Source of the DNA: Methylophaga sp.
Lineage (GTDB): Bacteria > Pseudomonadota > Gammaproteobacteria > Nitrosococcales > Methylophagaceae
Direction: 5' to 3'
NCBI GenBank assembly: GCA_002706095.1
Contig: PAJP01000021.1
Span: 248,001-312,000, forward strand
Length of the DNA: 64,000 nucleotides
Shown here: positions 52,319-60,990 of the stretch, piece after piece
Position numbering within the stretch: position 1 is the first letter of the stretch
Layout of the letters: each line of letters opens with the position of its first letter
Made by a program: the position numbers and the translations under genes
Notes under the pieces: model-generated
Seen by the model: the letters and a program-made list of their open reading frames with translations, nothing else
The model's database searches: none
What the model was told of the DNA's origin: nothing

Positions 52319-54172
52319 ATGGCTTCAAAGTTTACGCTTAAAGATCATTTTCGTGAGAGTCGCCTTGTAAACGGACGTTTGTTATTCGCTGGTCTACTGT
52401 CAGTGATTATTTTTAGCATCGTGATCTTCCGGTTAGTGTATTTGCAAGTGTTTGAATATGAACACTTTGATTCACTCTCAGACCGTAACCGTGTGGATAT
52501 CGAGCCATTACCGCCCCAGCGGGGACTCATTTACGATCGTAACGGGGTCTTGCTGGCTGAAAATATTCCAACATTCAGTTTGGAAATGGTACCTGAAAAA
52601 GTCCCCAATCTTGATGAAACCCTGCATGAGTTGAGTCAATTACTCGCTTTGTCTGAGGAGGACATAGAGGCCTTCAAGGAACGTATGCAGCGTCAGCGCC
52701 GCTTTCACCATGTCGTGATCCGGCAACGACTCACAGAAGAAGAGGTCGCTCGCTTCTCTGCTAACCGTTATCGTTTTCCTGGTGTGGATATCGAAGGTCG
52801 TCTGATACGACATTATCCACAGAATAACTTGTTTGCACATGCTGTTGGTTACGTTGGCCGTATTAACGAGCGTGATATGCAAATCATCGATCAGAAAGAC
52901 TACAAAGGGACTTCTCAGATTGGTAAAACAGGCATTGAAAAGGAATACGAAGATAAACTACATGGCAGTGTGGGCTACCGTCAGGTAGAAACAAATGTTC
53001 AAGGCCGTATTGTACGTGAACTTCTGTCTGAACCCTCACAGTCAGGCGATGATTTATATTTAAACCTGGATATTAACCTGCAACGTGTCGCAGCGACATC
53101 ATTGGGGGACTACAATGGCTCAGTGGTGGCGATTGACCCACGCAATGGTGGGGTTTTAGCGCTAGTGAGCAAGCCTGACTACAATCCGAATTCATTCGTT
53201 TCAGGTATCAGTAGTAAAGAATACGGGGCGTTGAGGGATTCGCCTGAGAGACCGTTGTTTGATAGAGCGCTTCGTGGTCACTATCCACCTGGTTCGACAC
53301 TTAAACCTTTTGTGGCCTTGGCAGGACTGGAACTGGGCGTTGTCAATGAACGCTCTAAAACCTATTGTCCTGGATGGTATAGCTTACCAGGCAGTAGTCA
53401 TCGTTATCGCTGCTGGAAAAGTTATGGCCATGGTATGGTTGATATGAAAGATGCAGTAGCTCAGTCTTGCGACGTATATTTCTACGATTTGGCTCATGCG
53501 CTGGGCATCGATCGTTTGCATCATTTTCTTGATTATTTTGGCTTTGGCCATCGCAGCGGTATCGATTTACCCAATGAAAGTGAAGGTTTGTCACCATCGA
53601 GTGAATGGAAACGAGCCAGTCGAAATCAAGCGTGGTTTCCAGGTGAAACATTGATTTCAGGAATAGGCCAGGGCTTTAACCAAACTACACCCGTTCAGCT
53701 GGCTCATGCTACAGCGACACTGGCTATGCGAGGCATCTCAATGCAGCCACAAGTGGTGAGGGCAAGTCGCCCGGCTGGGCAAGCAGATATGAATCTCAGG
53801 AACAGTGAGATTATGAACAATCTGCCAATGCAAAATAGTCAAAACTGGGAAGCCGTCGTGCAAGCCATGGTTGAAGTGATCCACGGAGAGCGGGGTACAG
53901 CCAGATCAGTGGGGAAAGACATGCCTTTTAAAGTGGCGGGTAAAACAGGGACAGCCCAGGTATTCGGCATAGCACAGGATGAAGAGTACGATGCTGAAAC
54001 TCTGGAACGAAAGCTCCATGACCATGCTTTATTTATTGCCTTTGCTCCAGCCGATAAACCCGAGTTTGCTGTGGCTGTTGTGGTCGAAAATGGGGGGAGT
54101 GGTAGTAAAGTAGCCGCACCTATTGCTAGAAAATTAATTCAACAGTATTTTGGATTTGAAGTCGATGAGTAG
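52319..54172 (+). CDS. mrdA: Penicillin-binding protein 2 (peptidoglycan DD-transpeptidase)
   Basis: A 617-residue class B PBP with an N-terminal membrane helix (about 20-43), a pedestal domain (R-G-L-I-Y-D-R-N-G-V-L-L-A motif near residue 63) and a transpeptidase domain. The nucleophile is Ser326 in P-G-S-T-L-K; the second motif is S-C-D, as in PBP2 of enterics; the third is K-T-G-T-A. It cross-links new glycan strands during cell elongation. The stop overlaps the rodA start by eight bases. Confidence 0.96.
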   Translation: MASKFTLKDHFRESRLVNGRLLFAGLLSVIIFSIVIFRLVYLQVFEYEHFDSLSDRNRVDIEPLPPQRGLIYDRNGVLLAENIPTFSLEMVPEKVPNLDETLHELSQLLALSEEDIEAFKERMQRQRRFHHVVIRQRLTEEEVARFSANRYRFPGVDIEGRLIRHYPQNNLFAHAVGYVGRINERDMQIIDQKDYKGTSQIGKTGIEKEYEDKLHGSVGYRQVETNVQGRIVRELLSEPSQSGDDLYLNLDINLQRVAATSLGDYNGSVVAIDPRNGGVLALVSKPDYNPNSFVSGISSKEYGALRDSPERPLFDRALRGHYPPGSTLKPFVALAGLELGVVNERSKTYCPGWYSLPGSSHRYRCWKSYGHGMVDMKDAVAQSCDVYFYDLAHALGIDRLHHFLDYFGFGHRSGIDLPNESEGLSPSSEWKRASRNQAWFPGETLISGIGQGFNQTTPVQLAHATATLAMRGISMQPQVVRASRPAGQADMNLRNSEIMNNLPMQNSQNWEAVVQAMVEVIHGERGTARSVGKDMPFKVAGKTGTAQVFGIAQDEEYDAETLERKLHDHALFIAFAPADKPEFAVAVVVENGGSGSKVAAPIARKLIQQYFGFEVDE

Positions 54173-55298
54173 TAGCCTGCTAAGCGATAGAAGAAAGCCG
54201 CATCAGTGGCAATTCTCCACCATGTTGCGGCGATTTCATATCGATCCTCTTTTGTTACTCGGCCTGCTTGTTTTGTTGGGTGCAGGATTAATGATGCTGT
54301 TCAGTGCTGGTGGGCAGGATACTGGCATTATTATTCGTCAGCTGGTGAGAATCGGTATGGCAGTGACGGTTATGCTAGCGATAGCTCAGATTGATCCTGA
54401 CCGACTTCGCGATAATGCTTATCTGCTTTATGGCTTCGGCTTGGTTTTACTTATTGCTGTGTTGTTGTTTGGGCATGAGGGAAAAGGCGCTCAGCGTTGG
54501 TTGAATTTAGGCTTTTTCCGGTTCCAGCCTTCAGAAATTATCAAGTTGGCTGTACCTATTCTGGTAGCAGCCTATATTGCTGAACGGCCATTGCCTCCAT
54601 CCACATGGCGTATTCTCGTTGGGTTAGTGTTAATTGGTCTGCCGGCGTTCCTTATTGCGAAACAGCCTGATTTAGGTACGGCTATTTTGATTGCCAGTTC
54701 TGGGCTGATTGTCTTATTTTTAGCCGGCATCAGTTGGAAAATTATTATTGGCTTTTTAGTCTCCTGTGCCTCTGCTGCTCCTGTACTGTGGTATTTCATG
54801 CACGATTATCAACGCCGCCGCGTGCTGACTTTTCTCAATCCGGAAAATGATCCTTTAGGCGCCGGCTATCATATTATTCAGTCAAAAATTGCTATTGGCT
54901 CTGGAGGCTTATTCGGTCAAGGATGGCTACAGGGCACACAGTCGCATTTAGAGTTCTTACCTGAACGTTCTACAGATTTTATTTTTGCTGTGATCTCAGA
55001 AGAGTTCGGTTTGGTCGGTGTCGCAATTTTATTATTTGTTTATTTACTGGTCGCTAGCAGAGGACTATATATTGCCAGTCAGGCTCAAAGTAGTTTCGCC
55101 AGACTGCTGGCAGGAAGTATTTCTATTACTTTCCTTGTCTATGTGTTCGTTAATGTTGGGATGGTAACAGGATTGTTACCCGTTGTAGGGGTGCCGCTGC
55201 CCCTGATCAGTTATGGGGGCACGTCAATGGTGACCCTGCTGGCAGGCTTCGGTATCCTGATGTCTATTCATACTCACCGAAGGATGATGTCACCGTGA
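54165..55298 (+). CDS. mrdB: Peptidoglycan glycosyltransferase RodA
   Basis: A 377-residue SEDS-family polymerase with ten predicted helices. The conserved F-Q-P-S-E-I-I-K-L and K-Q-P-D-L-G-T-A segments are present, the latter followed by E-N-D-P-L-G-A-G-Y-H and G-V-P-L-P-L-I-S-Y-G-G-T-S. It polymerises lipid II together with PBP2. ATG 54165 is preferred over TTG 54150, since it lies closer to the end of mrdA and gives the usual short N-terminus. The TGA overlaps the GTG of mltB. Confidence 0.96.
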   Translation: MSSSLLSDRRKPHQWQFSTMLRRFHIDPLLLLGLLVLLGAGLMMLFSAGGQDTGIIIRQLVRIGMAVTVMLAIAQIDPDRLRDNAYLLYGFGLVLLIAVLLFGHEGKGAQRWLNLGFFRFQPSEIIKLAVPILVAAYIAERPLPPSTWRILVGLVLIGLPAFLIAKQPDLGTAILIASSGLIVLFLAGISWKIIIGFLVSCASAAPVLWYFMHDYQRRRVLTFLNPENDPLGAGYHIIQSKIAIGSGGLFGQGWLQGTQSHLEFLPERSTDFIFAVISEEFGLVGVAILLFVYLLVASRGLYIASQAQSSFARLLAGSISITFLVYVFVNVGMVTGLLPVVGVPLPLISYGGTSMVTLLAGFGILMSIHTHRRMMSP

Positions 55299-56272
55299 AA
55301 AAAACGCTATTTAGTTCTTTGCTGCTGCTTGCCAGTATCCATGTGCAAGCTAATGACCAATTACCAGGTGTCGATTCCTTTATCGATAAGATGGTAACTA
55401 AACACGGTTTCGATCGTGCTGAGTTAGACAATGTATTTGACCAGGTCGACGTCAAAGATGCCATTCTTAAGGCTATCTCAAGGCCGGCTGAAAAAAGTAA
55501 GCCTTGGTATGAATACCGAAATATATTTCTGACCGATTCACGTATCAATGGTGGCTACGAATTCTGGCAACATCATAAAGAAGCGCTGGAAGCCGCTGAA
55601 AAACAATATGGCGTGCCAGCAGAGATCATTATTTCAATATTGGGTGTGGAAACACGTTATGGTCAGCATATGGGGGGCTATCGTGTCATTGATGCTTTAT
55701 CAACACTGGCTTTCCGTTATCCACCACGCAGTCCTTTTTTTACCAGTGAACTGGAAAAGTTTTTAGTGCTAACTGAACAGGAAAAAATCTCTCGACTGGA
55801 TCCTGTAGGTTCATATGCAGGAGCGATGGGATTGGGACAGTTTATGCCAAGTAGCTATCTGGCGTATGCGGTGGATTTTGATGGTGATGGCCATCGTGAT
55901 ATCTGGACGAATCCGACCGATGCTATTGGTAGTATCGCCAATTACCTGAAGTTACATGGTTGGGTACCTGGTCAATCTATCGTGCATCGCACACGGGCGA
56001 GTAAACCACTTCCTGAAGCCATGTTAGCCAACGATCTCAAACCCGCATTCACTCGACAGCAGCTAAAAGAAGCTGGCTTTTCACTCTCCCAAGTGCCAGC
56101 GGCTGATGATGTGTTATCTGTGGTTGGTTTAACACAAGCTGACGGTGAGGAATACTGGTTAGGCAGACAGAATTTTTATGCGATCACCCGCTATAATCAT
56201 AGTCGTATGTATGCCATGGCTGTATATCAGCTGGCACAAGCTATTCGAGAAAAAATGGATAAGACCAAATGA
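55295..56272 (+). CDS. mltB: Membrane-bound lytic murein transglycosylase B
   Basis: A 325-residue transglycosylase with a signal peptide (about residues 1-19, cleavage after V-Q-A) but no lipobox Cys, so it is probably soluble in the periplasm rather than a lipoprotein. The catalytic Glu is Glu119 in G-V-E-T-R-Y-G, and A-M-G-L-G-Q-F-M-P-S-S-Y is the goose-type lysozyme motif. It cleaves glycan strands with 1,6-anhydro ring formation. The start is GTG, overlapping the rodA stop. Confidence 0.93.
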   Translation: MKKTLFSSLLLLASIHVQANDQLPGVDSFIDKMVTKHGFDRAELDNVFDQVDVKDAILKAISRPAEKSKPWYEYRNIFLTDSRINGGYEFWQHHKEALEAAEKQYGVPAEIIISILGVETRYGQHMGGYRVIDALSTLAFRYPPRSPFFTSELEKFLVLTEQEKISRLDPVGSYAGAMGLGQFMPSSYLAYAVDFDGDGHRDIWTNPTDAIGSIANYLKLHGWVPGQSIVHRTRASKPLPEAMLANDLKPAFTRQQLKEAGFSLSQVPAADDVLSVVGLTQADGEEYWLGRQNFYAITRYNHSRMYAMAVYQLAQAIREKMDKTK

Positions 56273-57099
56273 GTTTGAGTTCACACCGATTAGCGTTGTT
56301 ATTGCTAATCGGTTTTTTGACTTCATGTGGAGGTAAAGTTGGCGTTCTCGAGCAGGATAGTGCGCCCACACGCGTTCCGGATTTAAGTAATATTCCTGAT
56401 GCAGTACCTAAAAATGAACCATTAAGTAAATATGGTAATCCCCGTCAATATAAAGTTTTAGGCAAAAACTATTACACCTTAAGTAGTGCTGAAGGGTATC
56501 GTGAAAAAGGGATTGCATCTTGGTACGGTACGAAGTTTCACGGTCGCAGAACGTCGAGCGGTGAAATTTACGATATGTACAAAATGACCGCTGCGCACAA
56601 GACATTACCTTTACCGACTTATGTGGAAGTGACTAACCTTGAAAACGGTAAAAAAGCCATTGTGAAGGTGAATGATCGCGGTCCGTTTCACGAAAACCGT
56701 GTGATTGATCTATCATATAGCGCAGCAACTAAGCTCGGGATTATTGCTAAAGGAACTGGGCTAGTGGAAGTACGAGCGCTAACCACACCAGGTAAAGCCA
56801 CTGTGGCGCCTATAATCAAGGAAGCCGCACCTAAGGTGACCGCTTCGGTAAAGCCACTGAGCTCAGCAGAAATGTTCCTGCAAGTGGGGGCTTTCAGCAG
56901 CTTGAGTCGCGCTGAGCAAATAAAACGAAAATTACAGCATGAAGTCACTGGCGTCATTAGTATTACGCCATTTAAAAGTTCGCAGGGAACCCTATATCGT
57001 GTGCGTATAGGGCCAATAAGCAGCGTTGAACAAGGCGATAGCCTGGCGACGAAATTAGCTAATCTTGGTTATCCCAATTCGCACATTGTTATTGATTAA
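56269..57099 (+). CDS. rlpA: Septal ring lytic transglycosylase RlpA
   Basis: A 276-residue lipoprotein precursor: lipobox L-T-S-C with Cys20. The double-psi beta-barrel domain (about residues 78-170) has G-I-A-S-W-Y-G-T-K-F-H-G-R-R-T-S-S-G-E and V-K-V-N-D-R-G-P-F, including the catalytic Asp/His-type residues of RlpA. A C-terminal SPOR domain (about 200-275) binds denuded glycan at the septum. In Pseudomonas RlpA cuts such glycan. It overlaps mltB by four bases. Confidence 0.93.
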   Translation: MSLSSHRLALLLLIGFLTSCGGKVGVLEQDSAPTRVPDLSNIPDAVPKNEPLSKYGNPRQYKVLGKNYYTLSSAEGYREKGIASWYGTKFHGRRTSSGEIYDMYKMTAAHKTLPLPTYVEVTNLENGKKAIVKVNDRGPFHENRVIDLSYSAATKLGIIAKGTGLVEVRALTTPGKATVAPIIKEAAPKVTASVKPLSSAEMFLQVGAFSSLSRAEQIKRKLQHEVTGVISITPFKSSQGTLYRVRIGPISSVEQGDSLATKLANLGYPNSHIVID

Positions 57100-57123
57100 A
57101 CATTTAGATTCAGAGAGTTCAAT

Positions 57124-58272
57124 ATGCTGAAACACACGAAAGTTGTTTTATTTCTGTCCTTTTTATTCGCATTTACCCAGGTTTTTGCTGGTGCTATCAC
57201 ACCTCAACCTTCCGCGCCGAGCGTCGCGGCAAAATCCTACATTTTAATGGATTATGACAGTGGTCGAATTCTGGCTGAAGAAAACGCGGACCAAAAATTA
57301 CCCCCTGCGAGTATCACTAAACTAATGACATCTTATGTGGTGTCGCATGAACTGCATGCCGGCAACATTAAACTCGAAGATGAAGTGTTGATCAGTGAAA
57401 AAGCTTGGCGTATGCAAGGTTCACGCAGCTTTATGGAAGTAAACACCAAAGTCAGCCTTGAGTCTTTGATGCGAGGCATGATTGTACAGTCAGGTAATGA
57501 TGCTGCAGTTGCACTAGCTGAGCATATTGCGGGTAGTGAAGAAACCTTTGCACAGATGATGAATCAGTATGCGCAGCAGCTTGGTATGTACAACACCAAC
57601 TACATGAACGCGACAGGCTTACCTGATCCTGATCACTACACAACCGCACATGATATTGCGATTTTGTCGGCCGCCTTAATCCGTGACTTTCCTGAACACT
57701 ATGAATGGTATTCAGAAAAAGAATACACCTACAACGGCATCACACAGCACAACCGTAACAAATTACTCTGGCGTGATAACAGTGTTGATGGTTTAAAAAC
57801 AGGACATACCGAAGAAGCTGGATTCTGTCTTGCTGCCTCAGCAAAACGCGGCGATATGCGGTTGATTTCTGTGGTTTTAGGCACACGCAGCGAAAATGCA
57901 CGTGCTCAAGAAACGCAAAAGTTGATGAACTACGGCTTCCGCTTCTTTGAAACGCATCAGCTGTATAAAGCCAATACCGGTATTATCGATACTAAAGTAT
58001 GGAAAGGCGCGACGGATCAACTCGCTTTAGGTCTGACTAAGCCATTGTCTGTAACAGTACCACGTGGTCAATACGATCAACTAGAGGCGACTACCAATAT
58101 TCAGCAACCCGTCATTGCGCCTGTTACAGCCGGTACTGTGTTAGGTGAAGTGGAGATTCGTCTTGGTGATGAAGTGGTCGCTAAACAAGAATTAGTGGCA
58201 CTGAATGATGTTGAGCAAGGTAGCTGGTGGCGCCGTCTGATTGATGAAATCATGCTATGGATCTGGGGCTAA
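57124..58272 (+). CDS. dacA: D-alanyl-D-alanine carboxypeptidase (PBP5/6 type)
   Basis: A 382-residue low-molecular-weight PBP with a signal peptide (residues 1-23). The catalytic motifs are Ser63 in S-I-T-K, S-G-N near residue 123 and K-T-G near residue 224. Residues 280-360 form the beta-rich PBP5 C-terminal domain, and the last fifteen residues are the amphipathic membrane anchor (W-W-R-R-L-I-D-E-I-M-L-W). It removes the terminal D-Ala from peptidoglycan stem peptides. Twenty-four bases separate it from rlpA. Confidence 0.95.
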   Translation: MLKHTKVVLFLSFLFAFTQVFAGAITPQPSAPSVAAKSYILMDYDSGRILAEENADQKLPPASITKLMTSYVVSHELHAGNIKLEDEVLISEKAWRMQGSRSFMEVNTKVSLESLMRGMIVQSGNDAAVALAEHIAGSEETFAQMMNQYAQQLGMYNTNYMNATGLPDPDHYTTAHDIAILSAALIRDFPEHYEWYSEKEYTYNGITQHNRNKLLWRDNSVDGLKTGHTEEAGFCLAASAKRGDMRLISVVLGTRSENARAQETQKLMNYGFRFFETHQLYKANTGIIDTKVWKGATDQLALGLTKPLSVTVPRGQYDQLEATTNIQQPVIAPVTAGTVLGEVEIRLGDEVVAKQELVALNDVEQGSWWRRLIDEIMLWIWG

Positions 58273-58278
58273 GCAGTC

Positions 58279-59127
58279 ATGGCGACTGTCTTTCTGAACG
58301 ATACGTTTTTGCCTGCTGAGCAGGCAAAAGTATCTGTTTACGATCGCGGTTTTTTATTCGGTGATGGGGTTTATGAAGTCATCCCTGTATACGGTCGCCA
58401 GCCTTTTCGTTTAAAAGCGCATTTATCCCGGCTGCAAAATAGTCTGGATGGGATTCATTTAAGTAATCCCTTCGACGATGCGCACTGGACACAGCTCATC
58501 ACTCAGTTAATTGAACATAACGAGGGTGAAAATCAGGCCGTTTATCTACAGGTAACTCGAGGTGTGGCACCGCGTGAGCATGTCTTTCCGCAAGGGGTTA
58601 AGCCGACTGTCTTTATGATGAGCAATCCGCTTAATGCTGTCCCAAGCTTATATAAGACACAAGGAATTAAAGCAATCACGGTCGATGATATTCGTTGGCA
58701 GCGTTGCGATATCAAAGCCATTGCTTTGTTACCCAATACCATGCTGAGACAGCAAGCGCACGAGCAGGGTGCTGGAGAAGCCATTTTGATTCGTGATGGT
58801 GTGATGACTGAAGGCTCTGCCAGTAATAGTTATGCGGTTTTTGATGGCGTTATTTATACCGCAGCAAAAGACAATACAGTGCTGCCCGGTATTACTCGTG
58901 ATTTTGTTCTCGAACTGGCGGCTATGACCGGTATTCCAGTTAGAGAAGAATCGGTGACTGCAGATAGACTCACCCAGGCGGACGAGATTTGGATTAGCAG
59001 CTCAACGCGAGAGTTATTACCGGTGACGACTCTGGATGATAAGCCTGTTGGCCAAGGTCTACCAGGCCCAATATGGCAGACAGTAAATGAACTATACCAA
59101 CGTCATAAGTTGGAGATGAATGTATGA
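58279..59127 (+). CDS. dat: D-amino acid aminotransferase (class IV)
   Basis: A 282-residue PLP enzyme that moves the amino group between D-alanine and alpha-keto acids, typically giving D-glutamate. F-G-D-G-V-Y-E-V, V-Y-L-Q-V-T-R-G-V and the catalytic-Lys segment R-W-Q-R-C-D-I-K match D-alanine transaminases closely; E-G-S-A-S-N-S and I-S-S-S-T-R-E follow. Branched-chain transaminases share the fold but lack V-Y-L-Q-V-T-R-G-V. It sits six bases after dacA, whose product releases D-alanine, and overlaps the DUF493 gene. Confidence 0.9.
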   Translation: MATVFLNDTFLPAEQAKVSVYDRGFLFGDGVYEVIPVYGRQPFRLKAHLSRLQNSLDGIHLSNPFDDAHWTQLITQLIEHNEGENQAVYLQVTRGVAPREHVFPQGVKPTVFMMSNPLNAVPSLYKTQGIKAITVDDIRWQRCDIKAIALLPNTMLRQQAHEQGAGEAILIRDGVMTEGSASNSYAVFDGVIYTAAKDNTVLPGITRDFVLELAAMTGIPVREESVTADRLTQADEIWISSSTRELLPVTTLDDKPVGQGLPGPIWQTVNELYQRHKLEMNV

Positions 59128-59399
59128 GTGAACAAGAACAATCTGAGACATTATTAGAGTTTCCCTGCGACTTTGCTATCAAGGCGATGGGAGAAGCGAG
59201 TGAGGAGCTCGATAGCATTGTTGTCGAAATTGTCCGGCGCCATGTCGATGATATTGCCGAGGGTGCAGTCAGTCAGAAGCATAGCTCCGGTGGTAAATTT
59301 ACATCGGTCACGGTCACGATAAGAGCAACAAGTAAACCTCAGCTCGATGCTATTTACCAGGATTTGAGTGATCACGACGCTATCAAATACGTGCTTTAA
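59124..59399 (+). CDS. ybeD: DUF493 family protein YbeD
   Basis: A 91-residue ferredoxin-like (ACT-shaped) protein with L-L-E-F-P-C-D-F-A-I-K-A-M-G near the N-terminus and H-D-A-I-K-Y-V-L at the C-terminus. YbeD lies between dacA and lipB in many Gammaproteobacteria, the same order as here. The biochemical role is unknown; a regulatory role near lipoate synthesis is only suggested by context. It shares four bases with dat. Confidence 0.92.
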   Translation: MSEQEQSETLLEFPCDFAIKAMGEASEELDSIVVEIVRRHVDDIAEGAVSQKHSSGGKFTSVTVTIRATSKPQLDAIYQDLSDHDAIKYVL

Positions 59400-59404
59400 C
59401 GTTT

Positions 59405-60019
59405 ATGCAAATTAAAGATCTGGGGCTGGTGGACTACCAGTCTACAGTTAATGCCATGCAGTCATTCACGCTTGAACGTGATGCTGAGACTGAAGATGAA
59501 TTATGGTTGCTTGAACATCATCCCGTGTTTACCCAAGGCGCAAATGGTGACCCATCTCATATTTTGATGGACTCGACTATTCCCATTGTGACCACAGATC
59601 GTGGTGGACAAGTGACTTATCATGGTCCAGGACAATTAGTTGTGTATACCTTAGTGGATATACGGCGAGCCAAGATGGGTGTCAGACAGATGGTTACGCA
59701 TCTCGAACAAACAGTGACCAGCATCCTTGCTCATTATGATATCGATGCCTATGCCAGACCTGACGCGCCTGGTGTCTATGTCGATGAACAAAAAATTGCC
59801 TCTCTGGGCTTACGTGTTAAACGTGGGGCTTGTTATCACGGCCTTAGCTTGAATATTGATATGGATCTCGTACCTTTCAGTTACATTAATCCATGTGGTT
59901 ATGCGGGTATGGAAGTGATTGATATGACGTCGCTCGGTATTGATATATCAATGTCAGAAGCGAAACAACAATTTGTGTCTGCTTTTCAGCAACAGACACA
60001 ATTAGGAATAAATGCATGA
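59405..60019 (+). CDS. lipB: Octanoyltransferase LipB
   Basis: A 204-residue acyltransferase that moves octanoate from acyl carrier protein to the lipoyl domains. [14 protein letters not shown] is the active-site loop. The catalytic Lys is in [11 protein letters not shown], and the thioester-forming Cys is in I-N-P-C-G-Y-A-G-M. The length is normal. The start follows ybeD by five bases, and the stop overlaps lipA as ATGA. Confidence 0.95.
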   Translation: MQIKDLGLVDYQSTVNAMQSFTLERDAETEDELWLLEHHPVFTQGANGDPSHILMDSTIPIVTTDRGGQVTYHGPGQLVVYTLVDIRRAKMGVRQMVTHLEQTVTSILAHYDIDAYARPDAPGVYVDEQKIASLGLRVKRGACYHGLSLNIDMDLVPFSYINPCGYAGMEVIDMTSLGIDISMSEAKQQFVSAFQQQTQLGINA

Positions 60020-60972
60020 GTGAATTAACAGACGGTAGACGTGACGTTCGCGCTTTAAAAGGCGAATCAAAGGTTTCCCGTATTCCCATTAAAATCGAGC
60101 CAAGCGAGCCAAAACGAAAACCAGAATGGATTCGGGCCAAATCGCATGGCAACCCTAAGGTTAAACATATTAAAGACATGCTTCGTGAGCACAAGCTGCA
60201 TACCGTCTGCGAAGAGGCTGCATGTCCTAATTTAGGGGAATGTTTTTCCCATGGCACTGCGACATTTCTGATTATGGGGAATATATGTACTCGACGCTGC
60301 CCGTTTTGTGATGTGGCGCATGGTCGTCCTGATCCATTAGATGAGAACGAACCAGCACATCTGGCAAAAACCATTGCTGCTATGCAACTGAAGCATGTTG
60401 TGGTGACCTCAGTCGATCGTGATGATCTACGTGATGGTGGAGCGGCCCATTTTGTTCGTTGTATCGATGAAATTCGTCAACAGTCACCGCAAACCAATAT
60501 TGAAGTACTGGTGCCAGACTTTCGCGGTCGTATGGATGTGGCGCTCGATATTCTGAAACAAAGTCCGCCGGATATCTTCAATCACAATCTGGAAAGTATT
60601 CCCCGCTTATATAAAGCGGTCAGACCTGGCTCTGACTACCAGTGGTCTCTGGATTTAATCAAACGATTTCAAGAGATGCATCCCGATGTGCCGACCAAAT
60701 CCGGTTTGATGCTGGGCTTGGGTGAAACCATCGATGAAGTCAAACAAGTGATGCAAGATCTGCGAGACCATGGTTGTCGTATGCTGACATTAGGCCAATA
60801 CCTGCAACCGAGCAGGCATCACTTACCGGTCGAACGTTTTATCACGCCAGCCGAATTTGATGATCTTGCCGTGGCAGGCAAACAAATGGGCTTTGAACAT
60901 GTCGCCAGTGGTCCGATGGTACGTTCTTCTTATCATGCCGATTTACAGGCACAGGGTGAGCATGTTTCCTGA
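60016..60972 (+). CDS. lipA: Lipoyl synthase LipA
   Basis: A 318-residue radical-SAM enzyme that inserts two sulfurs into protein-bound octanoate. The auxiliary cluster ligands are in [12 protein letters not shown], and the radical-SAM cluster is in C-T-R-R-C-P-F-C-D. The C-terminal R-S-S-Y-H-A segment carries the Ser that ligates the auxiliary cluster. It completes the lipoylation pair with LipB; the products serve pyruvate and 2-oxoglutarate dehydrogenases and the glycine cleavage system. Confidence 0.97.
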   Translation: MSELTDGRRDVRALKGESKVSRIPIKIEPSEPKRKPEWIRAKSHGNPKVKHIKDMLREHKLHTVCEEAACPNLGECFSHGTATFLIMGNICTRRCPFCDVAHGRPDPLDENEPAHLAKTIAAMQLKHVVVTSVDRDDLRDGGAAHFVRCIDEIRQQSPQTNIEVLVPDFRGRMDVALDILKQSPPDIFNHNLESIPRLYKAVRPGSDYQWSLDLIKRFQEMHPDVPTKSGLMLGLGETIDEVKQVMQDLRDHGCRMLTLGQYLQPSRHHLPVERFITPAEFDDLAVAGKQMGFEHVASGPMVRSSYHADLQAQGEHVS

Positions 60973-60990
60973 TTAGTGTGGAGAGTTATT

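Noticed and set aside
59886-60374. 162-residue minus-strand ORF opposite lipB and lipA
   Set aside because: It is antisense to two firmly identified genes and has low-complexity composition; not a gene.
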